From: a virus
Length of the DNA: 64,000 nucleotides
Strand: one strand, 5' to 3'
Virus record (IMG/VR): IMGVR_UViG_3300025138_000014
Span: 62,001-126,000 of that record
Shown piece by piece: positions 9,417 to 17,487 of this stretch (the first letter of the stretch is position 1; every line of letters starts with the position of its first letter). The translations under genes were made by a program, and so were the position numbers. Below the pieces are notes generated by a model, which made no database searches, was not told where the DNA came from, and saw only the letters and a program-made list of their open reading frames with translations.

Positions 9417-9424
9417 TATAAATA
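9417..9424 (+). promoter_or_regulatory. T4-type late promoter box before the head-core/protease/capsid genes
   Basis: An exact TATAAATA lies between gp67 and the next small gene, about 22 bases before its ATG. It could supply extra late transcription of gp21, gp22 and gp23. Confidence 0.65.
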
Positions 9425-9446
9425 TATCTAAAGTCAAAGGATCAAC

Positions 9447-9671
9447 ATGAAAACTTTTAAACATATACGAGAAGCAAGAATATCTGGCATGCCGCCAGGT
9501 GATCACGTTTTCGATACAAAGGTTAAAGGTGTTGAGATAATGGTACACAAGGGTAATGATAAAAAGAATCCTTATATCACTTATGTCGATAAAGAAATGT
9601 TAGATAAATTTGCAGATTTAAAAAGTGCGAAGGCAGCTGGTTTAGAGTTTGTCAAGCAGTCGAAAGGATAA
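9447..9671 (+). CDS. Small prohead-core or internal head protein in the gp68 position
   Basis: This 74-residue basic protein sits where T4 has gp68, between gp67 and the gp21 protease. Its N-terminus, M-K-T-F-K-H-I-R-E-A, resembles the T4 internal-protein capsid-targeting peptide (M-K-T-Y-Q-E-F-I-A-E-A). I-R-E followed by Ala at residues 7-10 fits the gp21 cleavage rule (L or I, any residue, E). The same M-K-T-F-K...I-R-E start recurs at 48700. The remainder is not recognised. Confidence 0.7.
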   Translation: MKTFKHIREARISGMPPGDHVFDTKVKGVEIMVHKGNDKKNPYITYVDKEMLDKFADLKSAKAAGLEFVKQSKG

Positions 9672-9677
9672 TATACA

Positions 9678-10340
9678 ATGAAGTTTATGGTGGAATCAAT
9701 TGATAACGAACTAGAAGTTATCACTGAAGCTAAAGAGAATGGAGAAAAGTCCTATTCTATTAGCGGTATCTTCGCCATGGCCGAAGGTGTAAATAAGAAT
9801 AAGCGTTCATATCCGAAGCCTATTATGGAAAAGGCAGTTCAGAGATATGTAGACGAACAGATAAAAACCAAAAGAAGTGTTGGAGAGTTAAATCACCCTG
9901 CGGGGCCAACAGTTAATTTGGATAAAGTATCCCATCTAATTACCGAACTCAAATGGTCTGGTAATAATGTGATGGGTAAGGCACAAATATTGGATACTCC
10001 GATGGGTAAAATCGTAAAAGGTTTGCTTGACGGTGGTGTACAACTTGGAGTGTCAACTCGTGGTATGGGTAGCCTCGAGCAGAGAAACGGCGTAAGTTAT
10101 GTAAAAGATGACTTTCTTCTTAACACGGTTGATATCGTGCAAGATCCATCAGCACCAAATGCTTTTGTAAATGGAATTATGGAAGGTGTGGATTGGGTTT
10201 GGAATAACGGCGTTATCGAAGCAAGAGAAATTGAAAGAATGGAGACTGAAATAAAGAAGGCTCCGCGTGCTGACCTCTATGAGGCTCAAACACGTGAGTT
10301 TAAGAATTTCCTCTCGTTGCTCAAAAACAAGAAAATGTAA
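9678..10340 (+). CDS. 21: gp21-like prohead maturation protease
   Basis: This 220-residue serine protease is of the herpesvirus-assemblin-like fold. The likely catalytic His is in G-E-L-N-H-P-A-G-P near residue 75 and the Ser in G-V-S-T-R-G-M-G near residue 122. It cleaves scaffold, core and internal proteins and gp23 during head maturation, after Glu in a short consensus. The adjacent CTS-like gene and the gp22 and gp23 genes are its expected substrates. Confidence 0.93.
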   Translation: MKFMVESIDNELEVITEAKENGEKSYSISGIFAMAEGVNKNKRSYPKPIMEKAVQRYVDEQIKTKRSVGELNHPAGPTVNLDKVSHLITELKWSGNNVMGKAQILDTPMGKIVKGLLDGGVQLGVSTRGMGSLEQRNGVSYVKDDFLLNTVDIVQDPSAPNAFVNGIMEGVDWVWNNGVIEAREIERMETEIKKAPRADLYEAQTREFKNFLSLLKNKKM

Positions 10341-10350
10341 AGGAGTCACA

Positions 10351-11370
10351 ATGACTGACGAAAATCAGATCGCTGATACAGAACTCCATGACGAGGACGT
10401 TATGGAAGGTTCAGTAGATCCAAAAAATGCAGAACAAGCTTCGGTTGCTTCGGTGGATAAAGCCGCAGACGCAACTAAAAAAGCTACGCCTCCAAAGACT
10501 AAAGCAGCTATGATTAATGCTATGTACGGTAAATTGCACAGCATGAATAAAACTCAGTTGTCTGCCGCTTACAATGGTATGCATTCTGAAGATGTAGATG
10601 TTGATGAAGATATGGCAGAAATTGCAGAAGCACCTGAAGTAGATTATAACTACAACGGTGAATTGCAATCTGTTATGGAATCAGAAGCAACTCTATCAGA
10701 AGAGTTTAAAGAAAAAACTGCAGTAATCTTTGAAATGGCGCTAAAAAGCACACTTGCAGAGAAAATCACTTCACTGGAAGAAAATTATGCAACCGAACTA
10801 GCAGAAGAGATTGAACAACATCAATCTGCCATGGTAGAGAAAGTTGACGGCTACCTCAATTATGTCGTAGAAAATTGGATGGAAGAAAATAAAGTTGCCA
10901 TCCAGCAAGGACTACGCACAGAAATCGCAGAAGGTTTTATGGACAAACTTAAAGATGTATTCACAGAATCATACATCGCAGTTCCAGAAGGCAAAGTTGA
11001 TCTACTTGACGAACTCTCCGAGCAAGTCACAGACCTAGAAACAGCTTTGAATGAAAGAACAACTGAAGTCTTGCAAAGCCATGAGTTGCTAGAAAACTAT
11101 GCACGAAACGAAGTAATTCGTGAAGCATCAGTTGATCTAGTTGAAACCCAAGTTGAAAAACTGGCAGCTCTTGTAGAGAATATTGACTTTGATGATATCG
11201 AATCTTTCACCAAGAAAGTCGCTATTGTTAAGGAAACTCACTTCTCCCCAGAAGCAGTCGAATCACCAATTACTGAAGATGTAGATGTTGATCAGCCTGA
11301 AGAAATCGCAGAAAAAGTTAGCGATCAAATGGCCCAGTATCTTACAGCTATCAGAAGTCAAACAAAATAA
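10351..11370 (+). CDS. 22: gp22-like major prohead scaffold protein
   Basis: This 339-residue, very acidic, Glu-rich and helical protein lies between gp21 and gp23. It forms the assembly core on which the gp23 shell builds and is then proteolysed. The frame is open further upstream, but ATG 10351 is preferred because AAAGGAG precedes it directly and it follows the gp21 stop by 10 bases. The start M-T-D-E-N-Q-I-A-D fits an acidic scaffold. Confidence 0.9.
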   Translation: MTDENQIADTELHDEDVMEGSVDPKNAEQASVASVDKAADATKKATPPKTKAAMINAMYGKLHSMNKTQLSAAYNGMHSEDVDVDEDMAEIAEAPEVDYNYNGELQSVMESEATLSEEFKEKTAVIFEMALKSTLAEKITSLEENYATELAEEIEQHQSAMVEKVDGYLNYVVENWMEENKVAIQQGLRTEIAEGFMDKLKDVFTESYIAVPEGKVDLLDELSEQVTDLETALNERTTEVLQSHELLENYARNEVIREASVDLVETQVEKLAALVENIDFDDIESFTKKVAIVKETHFSPEAVESPITEDVDVDQPEEIAEKVSDQMAQYLTAIRSQTK

Positions 11371-11386
11371 AGAAGGATCCTATTAA

Positions 11387-12703
11387 ATGGAAATGCAATC
11401 TTACGATACACTCGTAGAAAAGTGGGCACCGGTTCTGAATGAAGAATCAGCCGGAAATATCGGTGACCGTCATAAAGTAGCTGTAACAGCTGCTCTCTTG
11501 GAGAATACTGAAAAAGCACTGCGCGAAGAGCGTTCTTTGACAGAAGCTGCTCCAACTAACTCTAACGCAGGCGTAAACAACTGGGATCCAATCTTGATCT
11601 CCCTAGTCCGTCGTGCAGCACCAAACTTGGTAGCATATGAACTAGCAGGCGTTCAGCCTATGTCTGGTCCAACTGGTCTTATCTTTGCGATGAAATCACG
11701 TTACACTAGCATGAGTGGAACAGAAGCATTGTTCAACGAAGCAGACACTAAGTTCTCTGGAACTCAGAACGATGCAGGAAACGGCGCAGCAGGTCCATCG
11801 GGCTTGAGTGTTACTAATGCTAACTCTGCTCACACAATCGACTCTGACCGTGCAGTAGACATCTTCGGTAATGCAATGGCTACCGACTCGGCAGAAGCAC
11901 TTGGATCATCTGGTTCAACTGACTTTGCAGAGATGGGTTTCAGCATTGAAAAGCAGACTGTTACTGCTAAGTCACGTGCTCTGAAAGCAGAATATTCGCT
12001 TGAACTCGCACAAGACTTGAAAGCAATCCACGGTTTGGATGCAGAAACAGAACTTGCGAATATCCTTTCAACTGAAATTCTTGCAGAGATTAACCGCGAA
12101 GTAATTCGTACAATTAACTCACAAGCTAAAACAGGTTGTTTACAAGCTAACGTAACTACTGATGGTATCTTCGATCTTTCAACAGACGCAGACGGCCGTT
12201 GGAGCGTAGAGAAATTCAAAGGTCTCGTTGTACAACTTGAGCGTGAAGCTAACGTAATTGCTAAAGAAACACGTCGCGGCAAAGGTAACATCATGGTATG
12301 TTCATCTGACGTTGCGTCTGCTCTTTCTGCAGCTTCTATGTTGGATTACTCTCCAAGCCTGAGCACAGGTCTGAACGTAGACGATACAGGCAACTTGTTT
12401 GCAGGTACTTTGAACGGTCGCATGAAAGTCTATATTGACCCATATGCAACTGTAGACTATGTAACAGTCGGCTACAAGGGTTCTAACCCATATGATGCTG
12501 GTGTGTTCTATTGCCCATACGTGCCGCTTACAATGATGCGTGCCGTAAGTGAAAATACTTTCCAGCCTAAGATTGGCTTTAAGACCCGTTACGGAATGGT
12601 AGCCAACCCATTCGTGCCAGGTGCTATCGCAGCTAACGGTCTTGGTACTGCTAAGTCTAACCAGTATTACAGAATCTTCCGTGTTGATAACATTCTCGAC
12701 TAA
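11387..12703 (+). CDS. 23: gp23-like major capsid protein
   Basis: This 438-residue major head protein contains the family segments W-D-P-I-L-I-S-L-V-R-R-A-A-P-N-L, G-V-Q-P-M-S-G-P-T-G-L-I-F and G-F-K-T-R-Y-G-M-V-A-N-P-F near the C-terminus. A gp21 cleavage site, S-L-T-E followed by A-A-P, falls at about residues 50-54, so mature protein would start at Ala54. AGAAGGA precedes the ATG. A strong terminator follows. No gp24 vertex paralogue lies next to it. Confidence 0.96.
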   Translation: MEMQSYDTLVEKWAPVLNEESAGNIGDRHKVAVTAALLENTEKALREERSLTEAAPTNSNAGVNNWDPILISLVRRAAPNLVAYELAGVQPMSGPTGLIFAMKSRYTSMSGTEALFNEADTKFSGTQNDAGNGAAGPSGLSVTNANSAHTIDSDRAVDIFGNAMATDSAEALGSSGSTDFAEMGFSIEKQTVTAKSRALKAEYSLELAQDLKAIHGLDAETELANILSTEILAEINREVIRTINSQAKTGCLQANVTTDGIFDLSTDADGRWSVEKFKGLVVQLEREANVIAKETRRGKGNIMVCSSDVASALSAASMLDYSPSLSTGLNVDDTGNLFAGTLNGRMKVYIDPYATVDYVTVGYKGSNPYDAGVFYCPYVPLTMMRAVSENTFQPKIGFKTRYGMVANPFVPGAIAANGLGTAKSNQYYRIFRVDNILD

Positions 12704-12729
12704 ACGGAAATAAACATAACTACTACCTT

Positions 12730-12757
12730 GGGGGGGCTTCGGCCCTCCCTTTTTTTT
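12730..12757 (+). terminator. Strong intrinsic terminator after gp23
   Basis: GGGGGGGC pairs with GCCCTCCC (one G-T pair) around a TTCG tetraloop (12738-12741), followed by eight Ts and a second T run. It closes the head-gene transcript. Confidence 0.93.
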
Positions 12758-12778
12758 GTCTTTTTTTTAAATTAGGGG

Positions 12779-12807
12779 TTTACATACTATATTGGATAAG
12801 TTATAAC
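12779..12807 (+). promoter_or_regulatory. Early sigma-70-like promoter
   Basis: TTTACA (12779-12784), a 17-base spacer and TATAAC (12802-12807) lie about 40 bases before the 60-residue ORF at 12848. GGGG precedes the -35, as at two other early promoters in this window. Confidence 0.75.
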
Positions 12808-12847
12808 TATCATATCAGAAACATAACTTAGATAAGGAAGAGTACAA

Positions 12848-13030
12848 ATGCAACAGTTATTTAATGTAGAAGTAGACGGCGTTGACCTTCAGGACTATCC
12901 GAAATTTTGTGATGCATATATTAGTTTTGCGGAAGACAACTGGGGAGTACCACTTACAGAACTAGAACTAGATGCTGTAAATGAAGACCCGCAGCTTGTC
13001 TGGGAATATGTGTTTGCAGATTTATATTAA
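12848..13030 (+). CDS. Small acidic protein of unknown function
   Basis: This 60-residue, strongly acidic protein (many D and E, three W/Y pairs near the C-terminus) lies between the gp23 terminator and a second early promoter, so it has its own early unit. AGATAAGGAAGAG precedes the ATG. It is not recognised. Small acidic early proteins of this kind often bind host enzymes (inference only). Confidence 0.7.
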   Translation: MQQLFNVEVDGVDLQDYPKFCDAYISFAEDNWGVPLTELELDAVNEDPQLVWEYVFADLY

Positions 13031-13058
13031 AAAAAATGGCTGTAAGCAATTTTAGTTG

Positions 13059-13087
13059 TTTACAGCCTAACAAAAGTCTGCTATAAC
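13059..13087 (+). promoter_or_regulatory. Early sigma-70-like promoter with a hairpin over the -35
   Basis: TTTACA (13059-13064), 17 bases and TATAAC (13082-13087) precede the gene at 13120. The -35 is the right arm of an inverted repeat: GGCTGTAA (13038-13045) pairs with TTACAGCC (13060-13067). In RNA this could also act as a weak terminator for the previous gene. Confidence 0.72.
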
Positions 13088-13119
13088 CATTATATCGAAA
13101 CCAAACTGGAGATAATATT

Positions 13120-13404
13120 ATGATTAATCACGTCACTCGCCACGAATACCAAGGACAAAATGCAGCTAATCTGATGGCTCTTGGATTTGATGAGACAGAT
13201 GAATTTGTAACATTTAAGCAGGCTATCAAGCTGCCAGGACTCAATGGTAAACTTCTAAAAGGTATCAAGTCTAAAGCAACTCTCGTGCGTTATAGCCGAG
13301 TTGAGAAAGTGCAAGACGAAACGGGGAAGCAAACTCCTAAGCCTATCTACTTTGCAGTGTTTCACATCCTCGATGTTCTAGCACGTCGGCCAAAAGAAAT
13401 ATAA
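13120..13404 (+). CDS. Small early protein of unknown function
   Basis: This 94-residue protein has a Lys/Gly-rich middle (L-P-G-L-N-G-K-L-L-K-G-I-K-S-K-A) and a hydrophobic C-terminal part (P-I-Y-F-A-V-F-H-I-L-D-V-L). It is transcribed from its own promoter, 33 bases upstream of the ATG. No family was recognised. The composition suggests a compact soluble basic protein. Confidence 0.75.
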   Translation: MINHVTRHEYQGQNAANLMALGFDETDEFVTFKQAIKLPGLNGKLLKGIKSKATLVRYSRVEKVQDETGKQTPKPIYFAVFHILDVLARRPKEI

Positions 13405-13423
13405 AAAAAGATTGCTGGAGGGG

Positions 13424-13452
13424 TTTACATCTCTTCCAGTATCTGTTATAAC
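13424..13452 (+). promoter_or_regulatory. Early sigma-70-like promoter
   Basis: TTTACA (13424-13429), 17 bases and TATAAC (13447-13452), preceded by GGGG. It drives the two small genes at 13486 and 13713. Confidence 0.75.
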
Positions 13453-13485
13453 TAATTAACAGAAGCAAACTAGAAAGTGAATACA

Positions 13486-13713
13486 ATGATTATAGTTCAA
13501 GATATCCAAGATGCAATGATGATGCAAAAGAAACTAGGAAGCATTATCCGCCGCTCAGTAAATAGCAATAAAACATTGAAAGATGTACAAGTTGAGTTAC
13601 TGATGCTTGTTGAAGACCTCGGTAAGAATATCGAACGGTTAGATGCAGAGATAGATAAAGAGATTGAAGCACAATGGACACTCATTGAAAAGCACAACAA
13701 AGTAGAAGCATAA
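13486..13713 (+). CDS. Small coiled-coil early protein
   Basis: This 75-residue protein is predicted to be almost entirely helical, with heptad-like Leu/Ile spacing (V-E-L-L-M-L-V-E-D-L-G-K-N-I-E-R-L-D-A-E-I). A GTG at 13477 is also in frame, but ATG 13486 is better spaced from AGAAAG. The stop overlaps the next ATG (TAATG). Function unknown. Confidence 0.65.
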   Translation: MIIVQDIQDAMMMQKKLGSIIRRSVNSNKTLKDVQVELLMLVEDLGKNIERLDAEIDKEIEAQWTLIEKHNKVEA

Positions 13714-13796
13714 TGAAAAACTGGCTCTTTGCAACACTAAGCACTACAATGTCTTTTATAGTTGTAGTTGCTTTAATAACATACTACATGAATTAA
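13713..13796 (+). CDS. 27-residue single-span membrane peptide
   Basis: The ORF starts inside the previous stop codon (TAATG). After a short K-N-W head it is one continuous hydrophobic segment (F-I-V-V-V-A-L-I-T-Y-Y near the end). A UUCG-loop terminator follows directly. The coupling and clear transmembrane composition support a real gene; function is unknown. Confidence 0.5.
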   Translation: MKNWLFATLSTTMSFIVVVALITYYMN

Positions 13797-13800
13797 TCTA

Positions 13801-13823
13801 AGGACTCTTCGGAGTCCTTTTTA
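13801..13823 (+). terminator. Intrinsic terminator with UUCG loop
   Basis: AGGACTC (13801-13807), TTCG and GAGTCCT (13812-13818) followed by a T run. It ends the early unit just before a late promoter. Confidence 0.92.
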
Positions 13824-13830
13824 TTTGCGT

Positions 13831-13838
13831 TATAAATA
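13831..13838 (+). promoter_or_regulatory. T4-type late promoter box
   Basis: An exact TATAAATA lies 8 bases after the terminator T run and about 25 bases before the structural gene at 13864. Confidence 0.72.
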
Positions 13839-13863
13839 CTTCTGTAATAAGGAAGTATGAATA

Positions 13864-14376
13864 ATGGCTGATCTAACAAAAAACATGAATTTCTTACAAC
13901 CCACTGGATTCAAGGTTGTAATTGATCGAAAAAATTACCCTAACTTAGAATACTTTGTACAGAGTACAAACCTTCCTGGCGTGTCTAGTCCAGCAGTTGA
14001 AATCGGTTACCCGAGAGCAAATATTCATATGACTGGTGGTCAATTAGATTATGATGAAATTACCATGGACATTATTTTAGATGAAAATATGGATGCATAT
14101 ACCGAAATGTATTCATGGATGGAAAGAAATGCTGAAACAAAGCAAACAACTTTAATATCTGATATTGGAAAATACAACACTCAAGCAGATGCTCCAACAA
14201 CATCAGATATAACACTTTTGGTTCTATCAAGTCATAATAATAAAACCAAAAAAATTACATATAGAGATTGTATTCCTGTGCAGCTTGGCGCAGTACAACT
14301 TATGTCTAATGTTGCCGATGTTCAGTATATTATATTGCCAGTAACATTCTCTTTTACTTACTTTGAAATTTTATAA
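13864..14376 (+). CDS. Tail-tube-fold structural protein (gp3/tail-completion position)
   Basis: This 170-residue protein has a tail-tube-like pattern: N-F-L-Q-P-T-G-F-K-V-V-I-D near the start, S-T-N-L-P-G-V-S around residues 34-41 and M-D-A-Y-T-E-M-Y-S-W-M near 78-88. It has its own late promoter and sits between gp23 and uvsY, where marine T4-like phages usually carry the gene annotated gp3 (tail completion). A paralogue of gp19 or gp54 fold is equally possible, so no symbol is given. Confidence 0.65.
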   Translation: MADLTKNMNFLQPTGFKVVIDRKNYPNLEYFVQSTNLPGVSSPAVEIGYPRANIHMTGGQLDYDEITMDIILDENMDAYTEMYSWMERNAETKQTTLISDIGKYNTQADAPTTSDITLLVLSSHNNKTKKITYRDCIPVQLGAVQLMSNVADVQYIILPVTFSFTYFEIL

Positions 14377-14392
14377 ATCATGAGGACTTTTT

Positions 14393-14836
14393 ATGACACT
14401 AGAACAGTTATTGGAAATGTGGAAAACTGACTCCGAGATTGATCGGTATAAGTTAGATGAAACTTCACTAAACACTCCCAAGTTACATTCTAAATATTTA
14501 GAAATTCTGAGTATCGCTAAACTTCAGAAGAAGAAAGCTGAGCACTCACAGAAAAAATTGCTAAAGAAAAAATGGCTTTACTATAACGGGAAGCTAACTA
14601 AAGATGATATAGAAGAATTGGGTTGGGAATATGATCCATTTCAAGGACTTAAAGTTCTAAAAGGTGAAATGGAATACTACTATAATTCAGATATAGATAT
14701 TCAGAAGTCAGAAGAAAAATGCGAGTATCATAAAGTTTTTGTTGAAACAGCAACTGAAATAGTAACAAATTTAAATTGGAGACACCAGACAGTTGGTAAT
14801 ATTATTAAATGGAGGCAGTTCGAAGCGGGCGGCTAA
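14393..14836 (+). CDS. uvsY: UvsY-like recombination mediator
   Basis: This 147-residue, Lys-rich helical protein matches T4 UvsY in length (137), in the middle region (K-K-K-W-L-Y-Y-N-G-K) and in the ending (W-R-Q-F-E-A-G-G, compared with R-A-F-E-A-G-K in T4). UvsY loads UvsX recombinase on single-stranded DNA coated by gp32. uvsW follows at once, as in T4. Confidence 0.88.
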   Translation: MTLEQLLEMWKTDSEIDRYKLDETSLNTPKLHSKYLEILSIAKLQKKKAEHSQKKLLKKKWLYYNGKLTKDDIEELGWEYDPFQGLKVLKGEMEYYYNSDIDIQKSEEKCEYHKVFVETATEIVTNLNWRHQTVGNIIKWRQFEAGG

Positions 14837-14841
14837 ACCAA

Positions 14842-16353
14842 GTGGATAAAATTGTAATACAAAAACGTAATCAGTCAGTAATGAATGTTATATCAGATTA
14901 TGGAGTTATGAATGAGTTATCCGATCATTTCTCATTTTTCGTGCCAGGTTATAAATTCATGCCAGCTTTCCGAAATAAAGTTTGGGATGGTAAGATTAGA
15001 TTGTTTAATGCTCAGTCAGGCGAGTTGCCTGTAGGGCTATACCCATACGTTCAAGAGTTTGCTAAGCCTCGGGGCTATCATGTTGAAGTTGAGCATGATG
15101 CTATGTATGGTCGACCAGATTCAACCAATGATGTAGATCCTAAAGAATTGAATGCATTCATTGAGTCACTTAATCTCAGATCAAGAGGGACTAGAATTGG
15201 ACCAAGAGATTATCAGGTTGAAGCAATCGCAGAGGGCATTCACAGAAAAAGAGCAATTCTATTAAGCCCGACTGGTTCTGGTAAATCACTTATCATCTAT
15301 GTACTTCTCAGATGGTTGCTAGAAAAGACAAATAAAAAATTATTAATTATTGTACCAACTACAAGTTTGGTTCAGCAGATGTATACAGATTTTGAAGATT
15401 ACTCAAGCGCTGACGAAGACTGGTTTGTAGAAGATGAGTGCCACAGGATTTACTCTGGTAGACCTAAAAAGATGGATGAGCGGGTAGTTATCTCAACTTG
15501 GCAATCTGTCTATAAGTTACCAGGGGTTTGGTTTGAACAATTCTGTGGTGTATTTGGTGACGAGTGCCATGGATTTAAATCTAAGTCACTTACATCAATT
15601 ATGAATAAATCTAGGGAAGCTGAATATAGATTTGGTACGACTGGTACATTAGACGGGACTCAAACTCATAAGCTAGTATTAGAAGGTCACTTTGGTAAAA
15701 TTTATAATGTAACAACTACTCGGAAACTCCAAGACAAAGGAACACTAGCAGCACTCGATATTAAAATTCTTTTGCTAAAATATCCAGAAGAAATTTGTCG
15801 TGCTTTAAAGGGAGCAGAATATCAAGCTGAGATTGATTTCATTGTAAAGAATGAAGCACGAAACAAACTCATTACTAATTTAACAGTTGACCAAGATGGT
15901 AACACATTGGTGCTATATCAATTTGTAGAAAAGCACGGCAAACCACTCTATGATATGATCAAAGCAAAAGCGCACGAGAAAAGAAAAGTGTTCTTTGTAT
16001 CTGGTTCAGTAGAAGCATCAGATAGGGAGCAAATCAGAAAGATTGTAGAGAAACAAAAAAATGCTATTATCGTTGCCAGCCTAGGTACATTTTCTACTGG
16101 TATAAATATAAGAAATCTACACAATATAGTTTTTGCTTCCCCATCTAAATCTCAAATAAAAATACTTCAGTCAATAGGTAGAGGTTTAAGAAAGTCAGAC
16201 AATGATGTAACGACTAAACTATTTGATGTGGCAGACGATCTACATTGGAAAAGCAAGAAGAATTATACGCTAGTACATTCCGCCGAACGAATTAAGATAT
16301 ATGCTAAAGAAAACTTTAAATATAAAATTTATGAGATAGAGTTAAAAATATGA
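14842..16353 (+). CDS. uvsW: UvsW-like DNA/RNA helicase
   Basis: This superfamily 2 helicase of about 503 residues unwinds branched DNA and R-loops and helps switch replication from origins to recombination. It has an N-terminal substrate-binding domain (V-P-G-Y-K-F-M-P-A-F-R-N-K-V-W-D-G-K-I-R), Walker A S-P-T-G-S-G-K-S, a D-E-C-H box in F-G-D-E-C-H-G-F and motif VI Q-S-I-G-R-G-L-R. GTG 14842 gives a start that fits the family; ATG 14809 is in frame but would overlap uvsY by 28 bases. A second D-E-C-H (V-E-D-E-C-H-R-I) lies upstream of motif II. Confidence 0.93.
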   Translation: MDKIVIQKRNQSVMNVISDYGVMNELSDHFSFFVPGYKFMPAFRNKVWDGKIRLFNAQSGELPVGLYPYVQEFAKPRGYHVEVEHDAMYGRPDSTNDVDPKELNAFIESLNLRSRGTRIGPRDYQVEAIAEGIHRKRAILLSPTGSGKSLIIYVLLRWLLEKTNKKLLIIVPTTSLVQQMYTDFEDYSSADEDWFVEDECHRIYSGRPKKMDERVVISTWQSVYKLPGVWFEQFCGVFGDECHGFKSKSLTSIMNKSREAEYRFGTTGTLDGTQTHKLVLEGHFGKIYNVTTTRKLQDKGTLAALDIKILLLKYPEEICRALKGAEYQAEIDFIVKNEARNKLITNLTVDQDGNTLVLYQFVEKHGKPLYDMIKAKAHEKRKVFFVSGSVEASDREQIRKIVEKQKNAIIVASLGTFSTGINIRNLHNIVFASPSKSQIKILQSIGRGLRKSDNDVTTKLFDVADDLHWKSKKNYTLVHSAERIKIYAKENFKYKIYEIELKI

Positions 16354-16733
16354 GTGAAATTAAACAGTTTAGATTAACAGACGGATCCGAGATCATATGC
16401 GAAGTTCTCGAATGGAATGATGACGCCACTGACCAAATAGTAATTAGAAATGCTTTAGAGATTATTTGGATGCAAAGAGGAGATAACAGGATGTGTACTT
16501 ATCGTCCATGGTTATTTCAACAGATTAGAGAAAATAGCATTTCTTGTATTACCTCTGGTCACATTATGGCCGAGAGTACACCAACAGATGAAGCTGTAGA
16601 TCAGTGGAAAGAAACCATTGACTACTTTCAAGAAAAGCCAGAGGATGAATCTACAAGTAGTTTAATGGATTCCGATACAATACCAGATGAAAACAATCTA
16701 ATATATTTGAAGCCTAAACCGGGGATTCACTGA
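16350..16733 (+). CDS. Sm-like-fold candidate protein of unknown function
   Basis: This 127-residue protein overlaps uvsW by 4 bases (ATGA). Its first ~70 residues (Q-F-R-L-T-D-G-S-E-I-I-C-E-V-L-E-W, later I-V-I-R-N-A-L-E-I-I) have the strand pattern of Sm/Hfq-like small barrels. The C-terminal third is acidic and probably disordered. Similar proteins occur in marine T4-like phages beside uvsW; function is not known to me. Confidence 0.7.
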   Translation: MSEIKQFRLTDGSEIICEVLEWNDDATDQIVIRNALEIIWMQRGDNRMCTYRPWLFQQIRENSISCITSGHIMAESTPTDEAVDQWKETIDYFQEKPEDESTSSLMDSDTIPDENNLIYLKPKPGIH

Positions 16734-16773
16734 TTTGGACATACTATCTCTCCATCCCCAAAATGCTTAATTT

Positions 16774-16802
16774 ATTATACTAACATTTCTCTGTCCTGTA
16801 AA
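16774..16802 (-). promoter_or_regulatory. Minus-strand sigma-70-like promoter in the uvsW-gp55 gap
   Basis: On the minus strand, TTTACA (complement of 16797-16802), a 17-base spacer and TATAAT (complement of 16774-16779) are both intact. The expected transcript starts near 16767 and runs left, antisense to the gene ending at 16733. No substantial minus-strand ORF follows, so an antisense or regulatory RNA is the likeliest product. Confidence 0.5.
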
Positions 16803-16835
16803 CACCTAATATCGCCAAAACAGAAAATAATTTAC

Positions 16836-16864
16836 TTTACTTTCCCAGCCAAATGATTTATAAT
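16836..16864 (+). promoter_or_regulatory. Early sigma-70-like promoter for gp55
   Basis: TTTACT (16836-16841), 17 bases and TATAAT (16859-16864) lie about 21 bases before the gp55 ATG. It diverges from the minus-strand promoter 34 bases away. Confidence 0.7.
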
Positions 16865-16884
16865 TAACCAATAAGGAGTGAATA

Positions 16885-17478
16885 ATGGCTAAAACTAAAA
16901 AGCGTAGTATTCACTATGTAAACAACAAAGACTTCTCATATGCTGTAGTTGACTATTGTACAGAACTAAAACAAGCAAAAGAAAATGAGTCTGCACTACC
17001 CATTGTTCCAGATTACATAGCTGAATGTTTCTTAAAAATTTCTGAAGGTCTTTCTCATAAGTCCAATTTTATCAGATACACATATCGTGAAGAAATGGTT
17101 ATGGATGCAGTTGAAAACTGTCTCAAAGCCATTGAGAATTATAATATCGAAGCTGCTACACGTACGGGTAAACCAAATGCTTTTGCATACTTTACTCAAA
17201 TTAGTTGGTATGCATTCCTCAGGAGAATTGCTAAAGAAAAACGGCAACAAGAAATTAAATTTAAATATATGGTTTCCTCTGGTATTGATGCTTTCTTGGA
17301 TACAAAAAATGGAGATGTTATATCAAATAGTGTCGCAACAAACTTTATTGATGGTCTTAAAGACAGAATTGAAAAGATTAAAGAAAAAGATGTTGTTGTA
17401 AAAGAACTTGTAAAAGCAGAGAAAAAGAAAAGAAGAACCAAGTCAGCAGACTCGGATTTGACAGATTTTATAAAATGA
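16885..17478 (+). CDS. 55: gp55-like late sigma factor
   Basis: This 197-residue sigma factor directs host RNA polymerase to TATAAATA late promoters, with gp33 and the gp45 clamp as partners. The region-2-like core is clear (E-E-M-V-M-D-A-V-E-N-C-L-K-A-I-E-N-Y, then A-F-A-Y-F-T-Q-I-S-W-Y-A-F-L-R-R-I). The C-terminus is Lys/Arg-rich. It has its own early promoter and an AAGGAG ribosome-binding site. Nine intergenic TATAAATA boxes in the window are its likely targets. Confidence 0.93.
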   Translation: MAKTKKRSIHYVNNKDFSYAVVDYCTELKQAKENESALPIVPDYIAECFLKISEGLSHKSNFIRYTYREEMVMDAVENCLKAIENYNIEAATRTGKPNAFAYFTQISWYAFLRRIAKEKRQQEIKFKYMVSSGIDAFLDTKNGDVISNSVATNFIDGLKDRIEKIKEKDVVVKELVKAEKKKRRTKSADSDLTDFIK

Positions 17479-17487
17479 GAAATATAT

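Noticed and set aside
10267-10350. N-terminal extension of gp22 into the gp21 gene
   Set aside because: ATG 10351 has an ideal AAAGGAG site and yields the expected acidic start; the extension overlaps gp21 codons in another frame.
11830-12294. Minus-strand ORF of 154 codons inside gp23
   Set aside because: It lies fully within the highly conserved capsid gene, has a Ser/Arg-rich composition typical of an antisense shadow, and has no ribosome-binding site or promoter.
12848-13796. The small-gene block after gp23 as a transferred accessory island
   Set aside because: Base composition and promoter style match the rest of the window and nothing marks boundaries; these look like ordinary phage early genes.
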